Positions 40,312 through 41,126 of a stretch of 41,126 nt of DNA are shown piece after piece; position 1 is the first letter of the stretch, and the number at the start of each line of letters is the position of its first letter. The position numbers and the translations under genes are program-made. Under the pieces are notes generated by a model. That model made no database searches. It was not told where the DNA came from and saw nothing but the letters and a program-made list of their open reading frames with translations. This DNA is from Nitratidesulfovibrio liaohensis (GTDB lineage: Bacteria; Desulfobacterota; Desulfovibrionia; Desulfovibrionales; Desulfovibrionaceae), in assembly GCF_011682075.1 (NCBI RefSeq), contig NZ_VSMK01000550.1, positions 1 to 41,126 on the forward strand. Reading direction: 5' to 3'.

Positions 40312-40999
40312 AACAGTGCACAATCCCAAAAAAGAGGTCATGCCGCGCCACCTAGAGCAGCGATGAGGCCATAAAGCTTCATCAACCACTAGCAAGGAGG
40401 CCGACATGACCACTGGAAGAAGGTCACGGAAGGGCGTGGGGAAAATCTATCTGCAATCGGCCATCGACTGCCACAGCCGCTACGCCTTCGGCAGGCTGTA
40501 CACCAGCAAGCTGCCGGTTACGGCGGTACACACGCTCAACGAGTCCGTGCTGCCCTTATTCGAGGAGCACGACACGCCGGTCGTCACGGTGCTTTCGGAT
40601 AATGGCCGGGAATTCTGCGGACGCCCCGACAGGCATCCCTACGAATTTTTCTTGCAACTGAAAGACATCGAACACCGGCAACCCGCATCAGACGCCAGCG
40701 AAGGAACTACTTCGCGGAGCGGCTGCACAGGACATTGTTCGACGAGCATTCAGAATTCAGGGGCGCAGGAACTGGCACGAGTCCCTGGATGAAATGCAGA
40801 AGGACCTCGACGCCTACCTGCACCACTACAATCACGAGCAGGCGCACCAAGGCAGGAATATGAACGGTCGGACACCCTACAAAGCCTTCCTTGATGGTCT
40901 TCCCAAGGGCCAGCCGGAAAAGGACAACGAAGGGCAGCAGGCAGCCCGATCAGCACCCCGCTAGGCACGGCAGTGTCAGGTAAATACTATCTCTGTACA
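40312..40999 (+). mobile_element. Decayed IS481-type insertion sequence, copy B
   Basis: The right end GTGTCAGGTAAATACTATCT through CTCTGTACA matches copy A (opposite orientation). The left leader (CTTCATCAACCA, AGCAAGGAG, CCGACATGACC) also matches. The left boundary is approximate because the terminal repeat is poorly preserved. Confidence 0.75.
40406..40964 (+). pseudogene. IS481-type transposase, copy B, N-terminal part deleted and frameshifted
   Basis: The ATG at 40406 keeps the first codons (MTTGRR), then jumps directly to KGVGKIYLQSAIDCHSRYAFG, so about 0.5 kb containing the HTH and the first catalytic Asp is missing. LSDNGREF with the second Asp is present. A shift near 40680 moves the rest (ERLHRTLF, LHHYNHEQAHQGRN) to another frame, ending about 40964. 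Inactive. It preserves the 67 bp that copy A lacks. Confidence 0.88.
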
Positions 41000-41093
41000 C
41001 TCTGTACACTTCTTGTTCACACAGCTACGCATCACTGCTTTTTGACTTCTGACCTTGTAAATTCTTCACATTCGTAGGAGGCATTGGCAAATT

Positions 41094-41126
41094 ATGAGTC
41101 ATAGCGTAATCTGTAATTTTATTCTT
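41094..41126 (+). CDS. Possible gene start at the window edge
   Basis: AGGAGG at about 41076-41081 precedes an ATG at 41094 that opens MSHSVICNFIL and leaves the window. The spacing is long, so this is tentative. Confidence 0.25.
   Translation, partial: MSHSVICNFIL

Noticed and set aside
1-41126. tRNA, rRNA or CRISPR arrays
   Set aside because: None recognised by eye on either strand; a tRNA search tool would be needed to exclude a tRNA fragment at element borders.

Overview
The window looks like an accessory region of a high-GC, probably Desulfovibrio-type (Desulfovibrionaceae) chromosome. This rests on the character of the GC-rich transposases, the integrase fragment and the plasmid-like genes at the right; it is a judgement from memory of families, not a search result. 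Base composition changes sharply: a GC-rich left edge, an AT-richer surface-polysaccharide cluster (about 6.9-28.4 kb), then a very GC-rich mobile module (about 28.7-39.8 kb). Insertion sequences (IS) sit at or near every junction.

Left part (1-6.8 kb): a tyrosine integrase missing its N-terminus, a VapBC-type toxin-antitoxin pair with a visible promoter/operator, an intact IS256-family element with an 8-bp target duplication, an AT-rich G-poor stretch leading to an inovirus-Gp2/YagK-like HUH replication protein, and a nest of decayed ISs (an IS3-family element sitting at the broken edge of an ISL3-family transposase).

Polysaccharide cluster (6.9-28.4 kb, all on the minus strand, so read from 28.4 down to 6.9 kb): a predicted promoter at about 28.5 kb, a GT2 glycosyltransferase, an RmlD-like reductase, a WbjB/CapE-type UDP-GlcNAc 4,6-dehydratase and a WecB-type 2-epimerase (together probably making a UDP-2-acetamido-2,6-dideoxy-L-hexose), an acyltransferase cut by an IS, a fused GT2-GT4 glycosyltransferase, the Wzm/Wzt ABC exporter, a coiled-coil methyltransferase, a GT2, a double GT4, a further methyltransferase and a membrane sulfatase-like enzyme with a small partner protein. 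This is an ABC-transporter-dependent O-antigen/capsule locus. Three ISs (IS3-type at 10.7 kb, IS2-type at 20.7 kb, decayed IS481-type at 23.1 kb) break it up. The IS2-type element has demonstrably cut the acyltransferase gene, whose original end can be rebuilt exactly.

Mobile module (28.7-40.2 kb): on the plus strand an ERF single-strand annealing protein, a Cas4-like Fe-S PD-(D/E)XK nuclease, a small phage-type protein, a MoxR/CobS-like AAA+ ATPase, a small WGR-like protein, a small unknown, a DUF3150 protein and a CobT-like von Willebrand A protein carrying an HExxH motif, then several micro-ORFs with strong ribosome binding sites. A ParDE-type toxin-antitoxin pair lies antisense in the middle. 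Convergent to this is a RepA-like replication ATPase with a 61-aa gene and an AlpA/excisionase-like gene upstream. The combination resembles the recombination plus CobS/CobT-like segment of integrative elements. Its function as a set is not established, and it is the best candidate here for an under-described system. A second, differently deleted copy of the IS481-type element closes the window at 40.3-41.0 kb.
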